Source: Thermus aquaticus (lineage in GTDB: Bacteria; Deinococcota; Deinococci; Deinococcales; Thermaceae). Taken from it: DNA of 64,000 nucleotides. The number at the start of each line of letters is the position of its first letter. The stretch's first letter is position 1. Below, in pieces: positions 57,714 to 64,000 of this stretch. The translations under genes were made by a program, and so were the position numbers. The stretch is from assembly GCF_001280255.1 (NCBI RefSeq), contig NZ_LHCI01000106.1, positions 1,465,766 to 1,529,765 on the forward strand, given 5' to 3'. Under the pieces are notes generated by a model. The model saw nothing but the letters and a program-made list of their open reading frames with translations. It had not been told where the DNA came from and searched no databases.

Positions 57714-58133
57714 TCGGCCTTTTCCAGCCGCACGGCGCTCACCTTGTACTCGGGGATGCGGCTTATGGGGTCCAGGGCGCTACGGGTGAGGCGGTTGGCG
57801 GGGGCCTCGGCGAAGTGGAAGGGGGCGTAGACCACCCCCTCGGGGGTGCTCCTTGACCCAGGCCCGGGCGCGGATCCTGCCCCGGCGGCTCACCGCATAG
57901 ACGGGCTCCCCGTCGGCCAGGCCCAGCCTTTGGGCGTCTTTTGGGTTCACCTCCACCCCCTGGGTTTCCACGAAGCGCTCTGTCCTGGAAGCGCATAGAC
58001 GGGGGAGAGGGCCTCGAGGCCCAAAGGGGGGTAGGTGCCCTCGGCCTCCTTCCTTAGGCGGGCGAACCCTCGGGCCCGGGCCACGGGGTCGTCCACCAGG
58101 AGCCTTCCCTGGGGAAGGCCCCGATAGCGGGGA
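57710..58133 (-). pseudogene. Remnant of a molybdopterin oxidoreductase (formate-dehydrogenase-like), frameshifted
   Basis: Three frames in order on the minus strand. First YPRYRGLPQGRLLVDDPVAR to SPVYALPGQ (57980-58133), then TERFVETQGVEVNPKDAQRL followed by [22 protein letters not shown] (about 57850-57990), then [20 protein letters not shown] and [21 protein letters not shown] to TAG 57710-57712. The second and third match the C-terminal domain of formate dehydrogenase alpha or nitrate reductase-like molybdoenzymes (MPFHFAEAxANxLT). The first belongs to the frame that continues from the NuoE-like fragment at 58235. So a former operon has been fused by deletion and further frameshifted. Confidence 0.7.
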
Positions 58134-58237
58134 TAAGTACCCCACCGCGGCAAAAGCCGCGGTGGGGGCCCCAGAAAAGCCCTTCCACAACTCCGACTTG
58201 GGCACCCTCTGTTGCAAAGCCAATGTGCGGGCACTTA
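58134..58237 (+). repeat. MITE-like element, copy B (104 bp), inserted in a gene
   Basis: TAAGTACCCC, hairpin CCCACCGCGGC/GCCGCGGTGGG with loop AAAA, GGGGGCCCCAGAAAAGCCCTT, spacer, CGACTTGGGCACCCTCTGTTGC, GGGCACTTA. Removing AGT...ACT and one TA rejoins the minus-strand frame of the flanking gene (see the fragment at 58235). Confidence 0.85.
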
Positions 58238-58360
58238 GTAGGCCACCACACCCCAGGCCTGGGCCAGGGGCACCCCGGCCTCCCGGGCGGCCTCCGCCAC
58301 CTTGGCCTCGTCCAGGGGGAGAAGGCGATCCAGGAGGGGAGGGAGGCTTGGTCTTTCCAT
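58235..58360 (-). pseudogene. N-terminal fragment of a NuoE-like (formate dehydrogenase-associated) gene
   Basis: ATG 58360 reads MERPSLPPLLDRLLPLDEAK then AEAAREAGVPLAQAWGVVAY and stops at TAA 58235-58237, where the stop is the end of MITE-like copy B. The pattern 'A...G.PL....GVV.YY' resembles the start of NuoE-type thioredoxin-fold subunits (GVATFY). If the element and one TA are removed the frame runs on as GVVAYYPRYRGLPQGRLLVD into the decayed gene at 57710-58133. The downstream part does not keep the 2Fe-2S cysteine motif that I can see. Confidence 0.6.
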
Positions 58361-58376
58361 GGCCCCAGCTTACCCC

Positions 58377-59420
58377 TTAGAGAAAGCGCAGGGTGGGGAA
58401 GCGGGCGCGAAGGGCCTCCTGGAAGGCCTGCTGGCGGGTTTCCTCCACCAGGGCCACCACCGCCCCGCCAAACCCCGCCCCCGTGAGCTTGGCCCCCAGG
58501 GCCCCGGCCTTTAGGGCCTCGTCCACCAGCTCGTCCAGCTCGGGGAGGCTCACCTCGTAGTCTTGGGAGAGGGAGCGGTGGCTTTGGGTCATGAGCTCGC
58601 CGAAGGCCCGGCCGTCCCCCCGCCTCAGGGCCTCCACGCCCCTTAGCACCCTGAGGTTCTCGCTCACGATATGGCGGGCCCGCTTGTCCAGGGGGAAGGG
58701 GAGGCTTTCCACCAAGCAGAGGTCGGCCACGTCCCGCAGGGCCCGCACCCCAAGCTGCCTCGCCGCCTCCTCGGCCTCCGCCCTTCGCTGGTTGTACCCG
58801 GCCTCGGCCAGGCGGCGGCCAAGACCCAGGTCCAGCACCACCACCCGGGTTCCCGGGGGGAGGGGCAGGTTCTCGTAGGCCAGGGTGCGGGTGTCCAGGA
58901 AGAGGACTTTGCCCGGTTGGCCCAGGCTGGCCGCCATCTGGTCCATGATGCCGCACCGCACCCCCACGTAGGCCACCTCGGCTTTCTGGCCCAGAAGGGC
59001 CAGGTCCTTGTCGCTTAGGGGGAGGCGGTAGAGGGCCCTGAGGGCCCTCAGGGCGGCCACCTCCAAGGCCGCCGAGCTGGAAAGCCCGGCTCCCAGGGGT
59101 ACCTGGCTGCGCACGTAAAACCGGGCCCCGGGGACCTCGTAGCCCGCCTCCCGGAGGGCCCAGACGACCCCCAGGAGGTAGTCCAGGAAGTCCCCTTGGG
59201 GCGGGCTTGCGAGGGGCCTTGCCCTGAGCTCCCCCAGGGTTTCGCTGTAGGCCTCCACCCGGCCCTGGGCCCGGCCCACCTCCACCTGGGTGAAGTAGGG
59301 GAGGGGGGTGGGGAGGACGTAGCCTTCCTGGTAGTCGGTGTGCTCGCCCAAAAGGTTCACCCGCCCCGGGGCCTGGGCGCTGGCCTCGGGGAGGGCGCCG
59401 AAGATCTCCTTGAAGCCCAT
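58377..59420 (-). CDS. galK: Galactokinase
   Basis: GHMP kinase phosphorylating galactose in the Leloir pathway. The 347-aa protein has the galactokinase signature near the N-terminus APGRVNLLGEHTDYQEGYVLP, the ATP-binding loop PLGAGLSSSAALEVAAL, CGIMDQMAASLG with catalytic aspartate, and GAGFGGAVVALV. ATG 59420 lies 6 nt after CATAAT, which overlaps the stop of the gene upstream, so a separate leaderless transcript is possible. The gene lies between a decayed locus and a metal transporter gene; no other gal genes are visible. Confidence 0.95.
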   Translation of the reverse strand: MGFKEIFGALPEASAQAPGRVNLLGEHTDYQEGYVLPTPLPYFTQVEVGRAQGRVEAYSETLGELRARPLASPPQGDFLDYLLGVVWALREAGYEVPGARFYVRSQVPLGAGLSSSAALEVAALRALRALYRLPLSDKDLALLGQKAEVAYVGVRCGIMDQMAASLGQPGKVLFLDTRTLAYENLPLPPGTRVVVLDLGLGRRLAEAGYNQRRAEAEEAARQLGVRALRDVADLCLVESLPFPLDKRARHIVSENLRVLRGVEALRRGDGRAFGELMTQSHRSLSQDYEVSLPELDELVDEALKAGALGAKLTGAGFGGAVVALVEETRQQAFQEALRARFPTLRFL

Positions 59421-59426
59421 GCCCCC

Positions 59427-59432
59427 ATTATG
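59427..59432 (-). promoter_or_regulatory. -10 box for galK
   Basis: CATAAT on the minus strand overlaps the TAA of the metal-binding-protein gene and lies 6 nt before ATG 59420. Confidence 0.45.
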
Positions 59433-60267
59433 GGCAAAGGGCCTTCCGGTTGTGGTCCAGGAGGTCCAGGTAGCTCCTCACCCTGTCGTCCAGGGTGTCG
59501 GTGTAGAGGACGGCTACCCTGGCCCCGATGGCCTCGGCCAGGGTGCGGATGGCCTTCCCCTGGAATTGGGGTTCGGCCAGGACCAGCCTGACCCCTTCCT
59601 TCTTGGCCTTTTCCACTAGGGCCAAAAAGGTTCGGCTCCCCACCTCCTGGGCGCCCCCGTGGCTTAAGACGCCCACCACCACCAGGCCGTAGCGGCGGGC
59701 GAAGTAGCGGAAGGCGTCGTGCTGGACCACCACCTTGACCCCCTTCAGGTTACAGGCCATGAAGGCCTGGTCCCGCCTCTTGACCTCCTCCTGGAAGCGC
59801 TTGAGGTTGGCCCGGTACTGGGCCTGGCCGGCCGGGTCCAGGCGGGTTAGCTCCTTGGCTATGGTCTCGGCGTAGGCCAGGGCGTAGGTGGGGTCTAGCC
59901 AGAGGTGGGGGTCGCAGGGGCCGTGGGCGTGGCCGTCTTCCTCCTCTCCGCAGATGAGGCCCCTCCGCCCTTCGGCCAGGAGGACCACCTGGGCCCCCTT
60001 GGGAAGGAGGGTTTTCATCTTGGGCAGGAAGGGCTCGAGGCCAAGCCCGTTGGCGAAGAGGAGCTGGGTTTGGGAGAGGGCCTTGGCCAGGGCGGGGGTG
60101 GGCTCAAAGGTATGGGGGTCCGCTCCCGGCGGGACCACCGTGGCCACCCGAACCCGATCCCCGCCCACCGCGCTCACCAGGTCGGCCAGGATGGGCGTGG
60201 TGGCCGCCACCCGCACCTGGGCCAGGGCGGGGACCAGAAGGAGCAGAAAGCCGGCCAAGCGCTTCAT
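59428..60267 (-). CDS. Zinc/manganese ABC transporter solute-binding protein (ZnuA-like)
   Basis: A 279-aa exported protein with a signal peptide (KRLAGFLLLLVPALAQ). Cluster-9 metal-binding motifs: PGADPHTFEPTP (first histidine), a short His/Asp/Glu-rich loop EEEDGHAHGPCDPHLWLDP (second histidine), QHDAFRYFARRYGL (third) and YTDTLDD (aspartate). Two of three cysteines lie in CGEEEDGHAHGPC. The His-rich loop favours zinc. Permease and ATPase genes are absent from this window. TATCAT 7 nt before the ATG comes from, or abuts, the insertion sequence upstream, so its original promoter may have been lost. Confidence 0.9.
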   Translation of the reverse strand: MKRLAGFLLLLVPALAQVRVAATTPILADLVSAVGGDRVRVATVVPPGADPHTFEPTPALAKALSQTQLLFANGLGLEPFLPKMKTLLPKGAQVVLLAEGRRGLICGEEEDGHAHGPCDPHLWLDPTYALAYAETIAKELTRLDPAGQAQYRANLKRFQEEVKRRDQAFMACNLKGVKVVVQHDAFRYFARRYGLVVVGVLSHGGAQEVGSRTFLALVEKAKKEGVRLVLAEPQFQGKAIRTLAEAIGARVAVLYTDTLDDRVRSYLDLLDHNRKALCP

Positions 60268-60274
60268 GAAGCAA

Positions 60275-60280
60275 ATGATA
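60275..60280 (-). promoter_or_regulatory. -10 box for the metal-binding-protein gene at the insertion sequence border
   Basis: TATCAT on the minus strand ends 7 nt before ATG 60267. Five bases beyond it lies the IS inverted repeat core TCGTGTGCTAC (60286-60296). Confidence 0.5.
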
Positions 60281-60285
60281 TCCCT

Positions 60286-61194
60286 TCGTGTGCTACCTCA
60301 TAGCTCCACCCCGGCCATCCTGAGCAAGACCCGGCTCCGAATGAGGTTGTGGACCAAAAGGATCAGGTTTACCCGGGCCGCCAGGCCCCAAAAGGACCGA
60401 GCTTCTATACGGTGAAGGCCCAAAGACCGCACCATCACGCTGAAGCGAACTTCAATCCAGTTCCTGACCCTCCCCATCCAACCTCTCCACCCCGTCTCCA
60501 CCACCTTCCCCCCACGAACCCGGTAGGGCGGGGTCTTGATACCTTGGACCCAACGGAATCCCCGGTCCCCCAAGACCGCGGGAAGGTCCGCCACCAAGTC
60601 CCTCCCCCAGGTCTCCCGGGCATTTCCGGGGAGAAGGGCCCGGCGGAAAAAGAGGCCCCGCTCGTTCATCACCGGCATCAGCACGTAACCGCCGAACGCG
60701 CCCAGGGGCCCCACGCCCACAGCGGCTTCAGGGAGGGAGAGGCTGTGGATGCGGTGGCCGTGGGCCAGGGGGATGGGTTTGAGGTCCACCACCTGGAGGA
60801 GACCCATCCCCCCGGCGAGGCGGATGGCCAGGTGGGCCAGAATCCCTTGGGCCTTTTGGAGGACCCTGTAAAAGCGGGAGAGATGAGGGAGTGAGGGGAA
60901 GTAAGCCTTCAGGGTGGATTTAGCGGCTAGGTAGCCTTTGGCGAGGTCTTGGCCTTGAAGGAGGAAAAAGATGGCGAGGGTCAGTAGCTCGGCCAGAGTA
61001 GCCTTCTGGTGCTTTTGCTTTTTGGGGAGCTTGAAGCCTTGGGCCTGAAGGGCCTTGAGCTCGTCATCCACCCAGATGTAGGTAGCCACCAGAAGGGTTT
61101 CTGCGTCAAGATAGTAGAGGGGGTGCTCTCGGCAGGAGACCATAGCACCCCCTCTTTTCTCACACCGCAGGGGTTTGGGTCAAGTAGCACACGA
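60286..61194 (-). mobile_element. Insertion sequence with DDE transposase
   Basis: Bounded by perfect 11-bp inverted repeats TCGTGTGCTAC (60286-60296) and GTAGCACACGA (61184-61194). Flanking bases extend the match imperfectly (ATNCCNTCG), so the true ends may be a few bases further out. It contains one intact transposase gene. I see no clear target-site duplication. Confidence 0.85.
60298..61143 (-). CDS. IS transposase (DDE type, IS982-like)
   Basis: A 281-aa protein filling the insertion sequence. N-terminal helical region LAELLTLAIFFLLQGQDLAKGY, then FPSLPHLSRFYRVLQKAQGILAHL. The catalytic core looks like the DDE fold: VVDLKPIPLAHGHRIHS (first aspartate), AVLGDRGFRWVQGI (second) and VRNWIEVRFSVMVRSLG (glutamate), ending VNLILLVHNLIRSR, which is typical of DDE_Tnp_1-type transposases. 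The IS982 assignment is tentative. The frame is unbroken, so the element may still be active. Confidence 0.8.
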   Translation of the reverse strand: MVSCREHPLYYLDAETLLVATYIWVDDELKALQAQGFKLPKKQKHQKATLAELLTLAIFFLLQGQDLAKGYLAAKSTLKAYFPSLPHLSRFYRVLQKAQGILAHLAIRLAGGMGLLQVVDLKPIPLAHGHRIHSLSLPEAAVGVGPLGAFGGYVLMPVMNERGLFFRRALLPGNARETWGRDLVADLPAVLGDRGFRWVQGIKTPPYRVRGGKVVETGWRGWMGRVRNWIEVRFSVMVRSLGLHRIEARSFWGLAARVNLILLVHNLIRSRVLLRMAGVEL

Positions 61195-61629
61195 CGGTAT
61201 CGCATTTTCACATAGTGTCAAGGGGCGGGGCTGTTTAAGAACAGTGTAAGGTCCCTTTCGTAAGCTGACCCTTGGGAGGACAAGCCGTGGCCCAAGACCT
61301 GGACCTTCAGGACGGGAATCCCTTCCCGGCGAGAGGGGCGCGGGGTCCTTCTGTGCCCTGGATTTGGCTTCGGGCGTTGAGGGAGGATGAAGGGTATGAA
61401 GGGTATAGGGACGGCGGGAAGTGCGGCGGGCCTTCCCACCCCGGCGCTGGAGGCGCCCTTCCCGGTGGACCCCCGGGCGGGGAGGCGCCCTGAGGGGCGG
61501 GAGGGAGGTGGGCGGACGGCGGGGCGCTTCGGGCGGGGTGGCGGAGGGGGCCATCCGAGCCTTCTTGGACCTTCTTGAGGAAAGCCTCCGGGCCTTTGCG
61601 GCCTGGATCGGGTTTGAGTAGGGGGAAGC
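61195..61629. other. Low-content interval between the insertion sequence and the hypothetical operon
   Basis: No gene can be supported over about 430 bp. There is a small palindrome CTGTTTAAGAACAG (61228-61241), an ATGAAGGGT tandem pair (61386-61404), and a GC-rich run. A short frame ending at TAG 61619-61621 reads AEGAIRAFLDLLEESLRAF then AAWIGFE, which has a protein-like helical pattern and could be the tail of a lost gene; no family recognised. Confidence 0.4.
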
Positions 61630-62333
61630 ATGCGCGAGCTGGCCTTTCCCGCTGGGATGCGCTGGCGCCTTTGGTGGGCCTTGCTCCTTGGGGCCTTCCT
61701 CCTTGCCTTTGGGCTTACGGCTCGGGAACCCTTGGCCCTGCTGGTGGGGGGCTTCTCCTTTGGGCCTTCGCCCTCCACCTCCGCCGCACCGCCTATACCC
61801 TCGCCCTGGAGCCCGAGGGCGTGCGCCACGGGGGGAGGCTCTACCCCAGGGAGGCCCTGAAGGGCGTGGCCCTAGACCGCCTCTTCGGCAGACTCTTTCT
61901 GGACTTCGCTGGGGAGCGGCTTCCCCTGCCCCTGGGGCTTCCCGGCTGGGACCAGGCCTTGGCCCATCTGGGGGTGGATTGGCGGGGGGTGGAGGGCCTC
62001 GAGGACTACCTCCTGGGCCAGCGCGGCCGGGTCTGGTTCCTGGGAGCCCTCTACCCGCCCCGTGAGGCGGAGGGAGTCCACCGATGGGCCCTCGGCCTCT
62101 ACCGGCGGCACTTCCTGAAGATCTACGGGGCCCTGGCCCTTTTGGGGGTGGGGCTTTCCCTCTCTTCCCTCGCCGAGGGCTTAGGGGTCGCCCTCGTTGC
62201 CCTGGGATTCGGCCTTGCCCTTTGGTGGCTCAGCTCTTTCCCCCACGACCTGGTGCGCCTAAGGCGAGGCGGCGGGCGGTACAACCCCCTGGACCCGGAG
62301 ATCCAGAGGCTCGCAAAGGAGGGGAGAGGATGA
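61630..62333 (+). pseudogene. Hypothetical membrane protein, one frameshift in a run of G
   Basis: ATG 61630 begins MRELAFPAGMRWRLWWALLL, continues GAFLLAFGLTAREPLALLVGG and then leaves frame. In the next frame the sequence proceeds LLLWAFALHLRRTAYTLALE and EPEGVRHGGRLYPREALKGV to TGA 62331-62333. A run of six G (61746-61751) sits at the join, and a seventh G would restore a single frame of about 234 aa. The protein has an N-terminal pair of hydrophobic segments and a C-terminal pair (LKIYGALALLGVGLSLSSLA, VALVALGFGLALWWLS) around a soluble core. No family recognised. It overlaps the next gene by ATGA. Confidence 0.6.
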
Positions 62334-63916
62334 AACGGATGGCGGTGCTTTGGGCGGTGTTCCTTTTGGGTATGGGCGCGTGGGCCGAGCGGATGGCCGA
62401 CCGCCTCCACGGCTTCGCCCTGGACCTGCCCGAAGGGTGGAAGGTGGTCCTGGGGGAGGGAGGCCTTCTCCTCACCGACCTGGAAAGCACCCTTCTGGTG
62501 CGGGGCATGCCCCTGAAGCCCCCTAAGGAGGCGGTGAGGCCCCTCCTGGAGGAGGCGAGGCGCCTAAGCGGGGGGCAGGCCACCCTCCACTTCAAGCCGG
62601 CCTCGGGAGGGCTCATGCTCCTCGCCCGGGGCCTCGGCTACCCCCTTCCCCTCACCCAGGGGGCCATGGGGGACCTCCTCCTCTTCGCCGCAGACCCCCA
62701 GGTCCAAGCGGCCCTTTCCGGCCTTCGCTACGAGGCCACCCACCTCCTCCTCCCGGGCCCCAAGAGCCTCCTCGCCGTGAGCGCCTACCTGCCCCAGGAC
62801 CTGCCCACGGACCGCAGGAAGGAGGTCCTGGGCCTTCTCCGCTCCCTGGAGTTTTTGGGCCCCGAGAAGCGGGTGCCCTACCGGGTGGAGGCGGTGTTGG
62901 ATCCCCTGCTCGGGGTTCCCGCCCTGCGGGTTCCCGTACCCCAGGGGTACACCCTCCAGGGGGGCGTGGTGGGCTTTACCGAAACCCAGCGCCGCCCCGT
63001 CTTCCAGCTTTCCAAGGGTGGGGTGGTTCTCCGGAGGGAGGCGATCTACCTGCAGGCTTTGGCCATCGCCACCCCCTTCGGGGGGAGTCCCAGCACTATC
63101 CTCCTCTGGAACGGACGAGCGGGGAAGGTACCGGGCTTCCTCTGCGCCCAGGGCCCTGGGGAGCTTCCCGCCCTCTTCGCCCAGGGACTTTGGGCCTGGG
63201 AGACGGGGAGCCCTTGGGAAGTGGAAAAGGCCAAGCCCCTCCAGGGGGTGAGCCGGGTGGCCCAGTACCTGGAAAAGGTGCGGGAGGCCTTTTATTGGCA
63301 GATGGGCCAGCAGATGTTAATGGCTATGGGGCGGCCCGGGGACCAGTTCCAGAGCTGGCGGCAGAGCCTGGACCTCCGCGCCCGCCAGGGAAGCGTGGGG
63401 CGGCAGGCCGTGGTGGAGGCCCTGGGGTTCCTCCGGTACGCCCCCTCCTTCGCCGCTTCTTCCGCCGACTGCACCCTCCATTTGGAGATCGCCCTGGTGC
63501 AGGGCCCCAAGGAGGCCCTCGCCCGGGAGGAGGGGGTCCTGGCCGGGGTCCTCCTCGGCCTCGCCCTGGACCCCCGCTGGATGGCTTTGGAGGCGGAAAG
63601 GAGCCGGACGGTGAGCCGCGACCTCACCCGGATGGTCCTCCAGATGAACAAGGAAGCGGAGGAGTTCAACACCTGGATGAGCCGCTCCTGGACCAACCTC
63701 CTCTCCGACCAGACCTACGCCCGCGACCCGGCCACCGGGGAGACCTTCCGCCTCTACAAGCAGTCCTTTGACACGGGGACTTTCTGGCGGGAGCCCGTCT
63801 TCGGAGGGGTGCTGGGAGGCGTGGAGCGAGGCGGGAAGCTGGAAGAGCTCCTCCAGGCCGGGGGCTGGCGGCGCCTGGAGGAGTCCCTAAGCGGGCTTCC
63901 GGGAACGTGGCGGTGA
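62330..63916 (+). CDS. Secreted protein of unknown function
   Basis: A 528-aa protein with an N-terminal signal peptide, MKRMAVLWAVFLLGMGAWA, cleaved before ERM. ATG 62330 overlaps the stop of the broken upstream gene in ATGA, so the two were translated together. The N-terminal part (DLPEGWKVVLGEGGLLLTDLESTLLVRG) resembles short secreted domains that begin with a buried-tryptophan strand, and a second copy of a similar pattern appears near residue 205 (VPVPQGYTLQGGVVGF). The C-terminal half is helical and ends with a region around DRAPATGE-like YARDPATGETFRLYKQSFDTG. I do not recognise a named family. It probably acts outside the inner membrane. Confidence 0.6.
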   Translation: MKRMAVLWAVFLLGMGAWAERMADRLHGFALDLPEGWKVVLGEGGLLLTDLESTLLVRGMPLKPPKEAVRPLLEEARRLSGGQATLHFKPASGGLMLLARGLGYPLPLTQGAMGDLLLFAADPQVQAALSGLRYEATHLLLPGPKSLLAVSAYLPQDLPTDRRKEVLGLLRSLEFLGPEKRVPYRVEAVLDPLLGVPALRVPVPQGYTLQGGVVGFTETQRRPVFQLSKGGVVLRREAIYLQALAIATPFGGSPSTILLWNGRAGKVPGFLCAQGPGELPALFAQGLWAWETGSPWEVEKAKPLQGVSRVAQYLEKVREAFYWQMGQQMLMAMGRPGDQFQSWRQSLDLRARQGSVGRQAVVEALGFLRYAPSFAASSADCTLHLEIALVQGPKEALAREEGVLAGVLLGLALDPRWMALEAERSRTVSRDLTRMVLQMNKEAEEFNTWMSRSWTNLLSDQTYARDPATGETFRLYKQSFDTGTFWREPVFGGVLGGVERGGKLEELLQAGGWRRLEESLSGLPGTWR

Positions 63917-63927
63917 GGGCAGTGGGG

Positions 63928-63933
63928 TATAAT
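63928..63933 (+). promoter_or_regulatory. -10 box of a leaderless promoter for the last gene
   Basis: TATAAT ends 7 nt before ATG 63941. Confidence 0.65.
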
Positions 63934-63940
63934 CCCCGCC

Positions 63941-64000
63941 ATGGATCTCAGGGCCCTCCACAAGCGGCACGTCCTCACCCCCTGGGTGGCGCAGAGGCCC
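63941..64000 (+). CDS. Start of a gene cut by the window edge
   Basis: ATG 63941 opens MDLRALHKRHVLTPWVAQRP and continues out of the window. The start follows TATAAT by 7 nt. The 'RHVLTPW' style opening is seen in class-III aminotransferases, but 20 residues are too few to rely on. Confidence 0.45.
   Translation, partial: MDLRALHKRHVLTPWVAQRP

Noticed and set aside
60268-60285. Target-site duplication of the insertion sequence
   Set aside because: Flanks AAATGATATCCCT and CGGTATCGCATTT are partly inverted copies and not a clean direct repeat.

Overview
The window is a GC-rich (roughly 68-70%), tightly packed bacterial chromosome segment from a Thermus species. I base this on protein sequences that closely resemble T. 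thermophilus/T. aquaticus proteins as I remember them (SerRS, O-acetylhomoserine sulfhydrylase, aminopeptidase T, 575-aa PolX, 219-aa family-5 uracil-DNA glycosylase, 369-aa N-acylamino acid racemase). It also shows many start codons lying 6-8 nt after a TANNNT -10 box, the leaderless-transcript layout common in Deinococcus-Thermus. The species cannot be settled from sequence reading alone.

Layout. 0-11 kb: the end of a 2-oxoacid dehydrogenase E1-beta gene, hemL, a divergent HicA/HicB pair, mnmE, the metY-metX operon under a SAM-I riboswitch with terminator, tRNA-Pro(CGG), a Na/Pi-cotransporter-like gene, rsmD, coaD and an aldehyde dehydrogenase. 11-19 kb: aroH with a frameshifted DUF6883-like gene and DUF4926, a PIG-L deacetylase, then a long leftward operon: DUF554, gatC, serS, N-acylamino acid racemase, GNAT acyltransferase, amidohydrolase, ClC transporter. 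19-26 kb: cell-envelope genes (polysaccharide deacetylase, MFS, a low-GC GT2, GT4, LpxB-like) and pcp. 26-31 kb: degV, an mfd gene broken by one in-frame TAG, and a lipoprotein/outer-membrane barrel pair. 31-37 kb: a beta-oxidation operon of the fadN-fadA-fadE type. 37-45 kb: cysS, hslO, a sulfonate/nitrate-type ABC importer, usp, a second sulfhydrylase, aminopeptidase T. 45-50 kb: polX, udgB, an acyl-CoA carboxylase beta subunit. 50-53 kb: an acyl-CoA dehydrogenase-etfB-etfA operon, which could supply the electron carrier for the fad operon. 53-57 kb: a large GAF/PAS histidine kinase with receiver, and an orphan TRAP solute-binding protein. 57-64 kb: a decayed formate-dehydrogenase-like locus, galK, a metal-ABC binding protein, an insertion sequence, and a two-gene hypothetical operon whose first gene is frameshifted.

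The least expected signal is a family of about 100-104 bp elements (31.5, 50.2 and 58.1 kb, plus degenerate copies or ends at 0.74, 48.1, 50.3 and 56.5 kb). They have TAAGTRCCC/GGGYACTTA ends, TA at both edges, and a strong hairpin whose arms differ between copies but stay complementary. Removing the 58.1-kb copy together with one TA rejoins a reading frame, which is good evidence that it is a MITE-like mobile element. Other notable items are three divergent gene pairs whose -10 boxes overlap face to face, a predicted antiterminator for the SAM riboswitch, a four-cysteine cluster in the histidine kinase sensor, and four otherwise well-preserved genes each broken by a single stop or frameshift. 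The breaks may be real or may be sequence errors.
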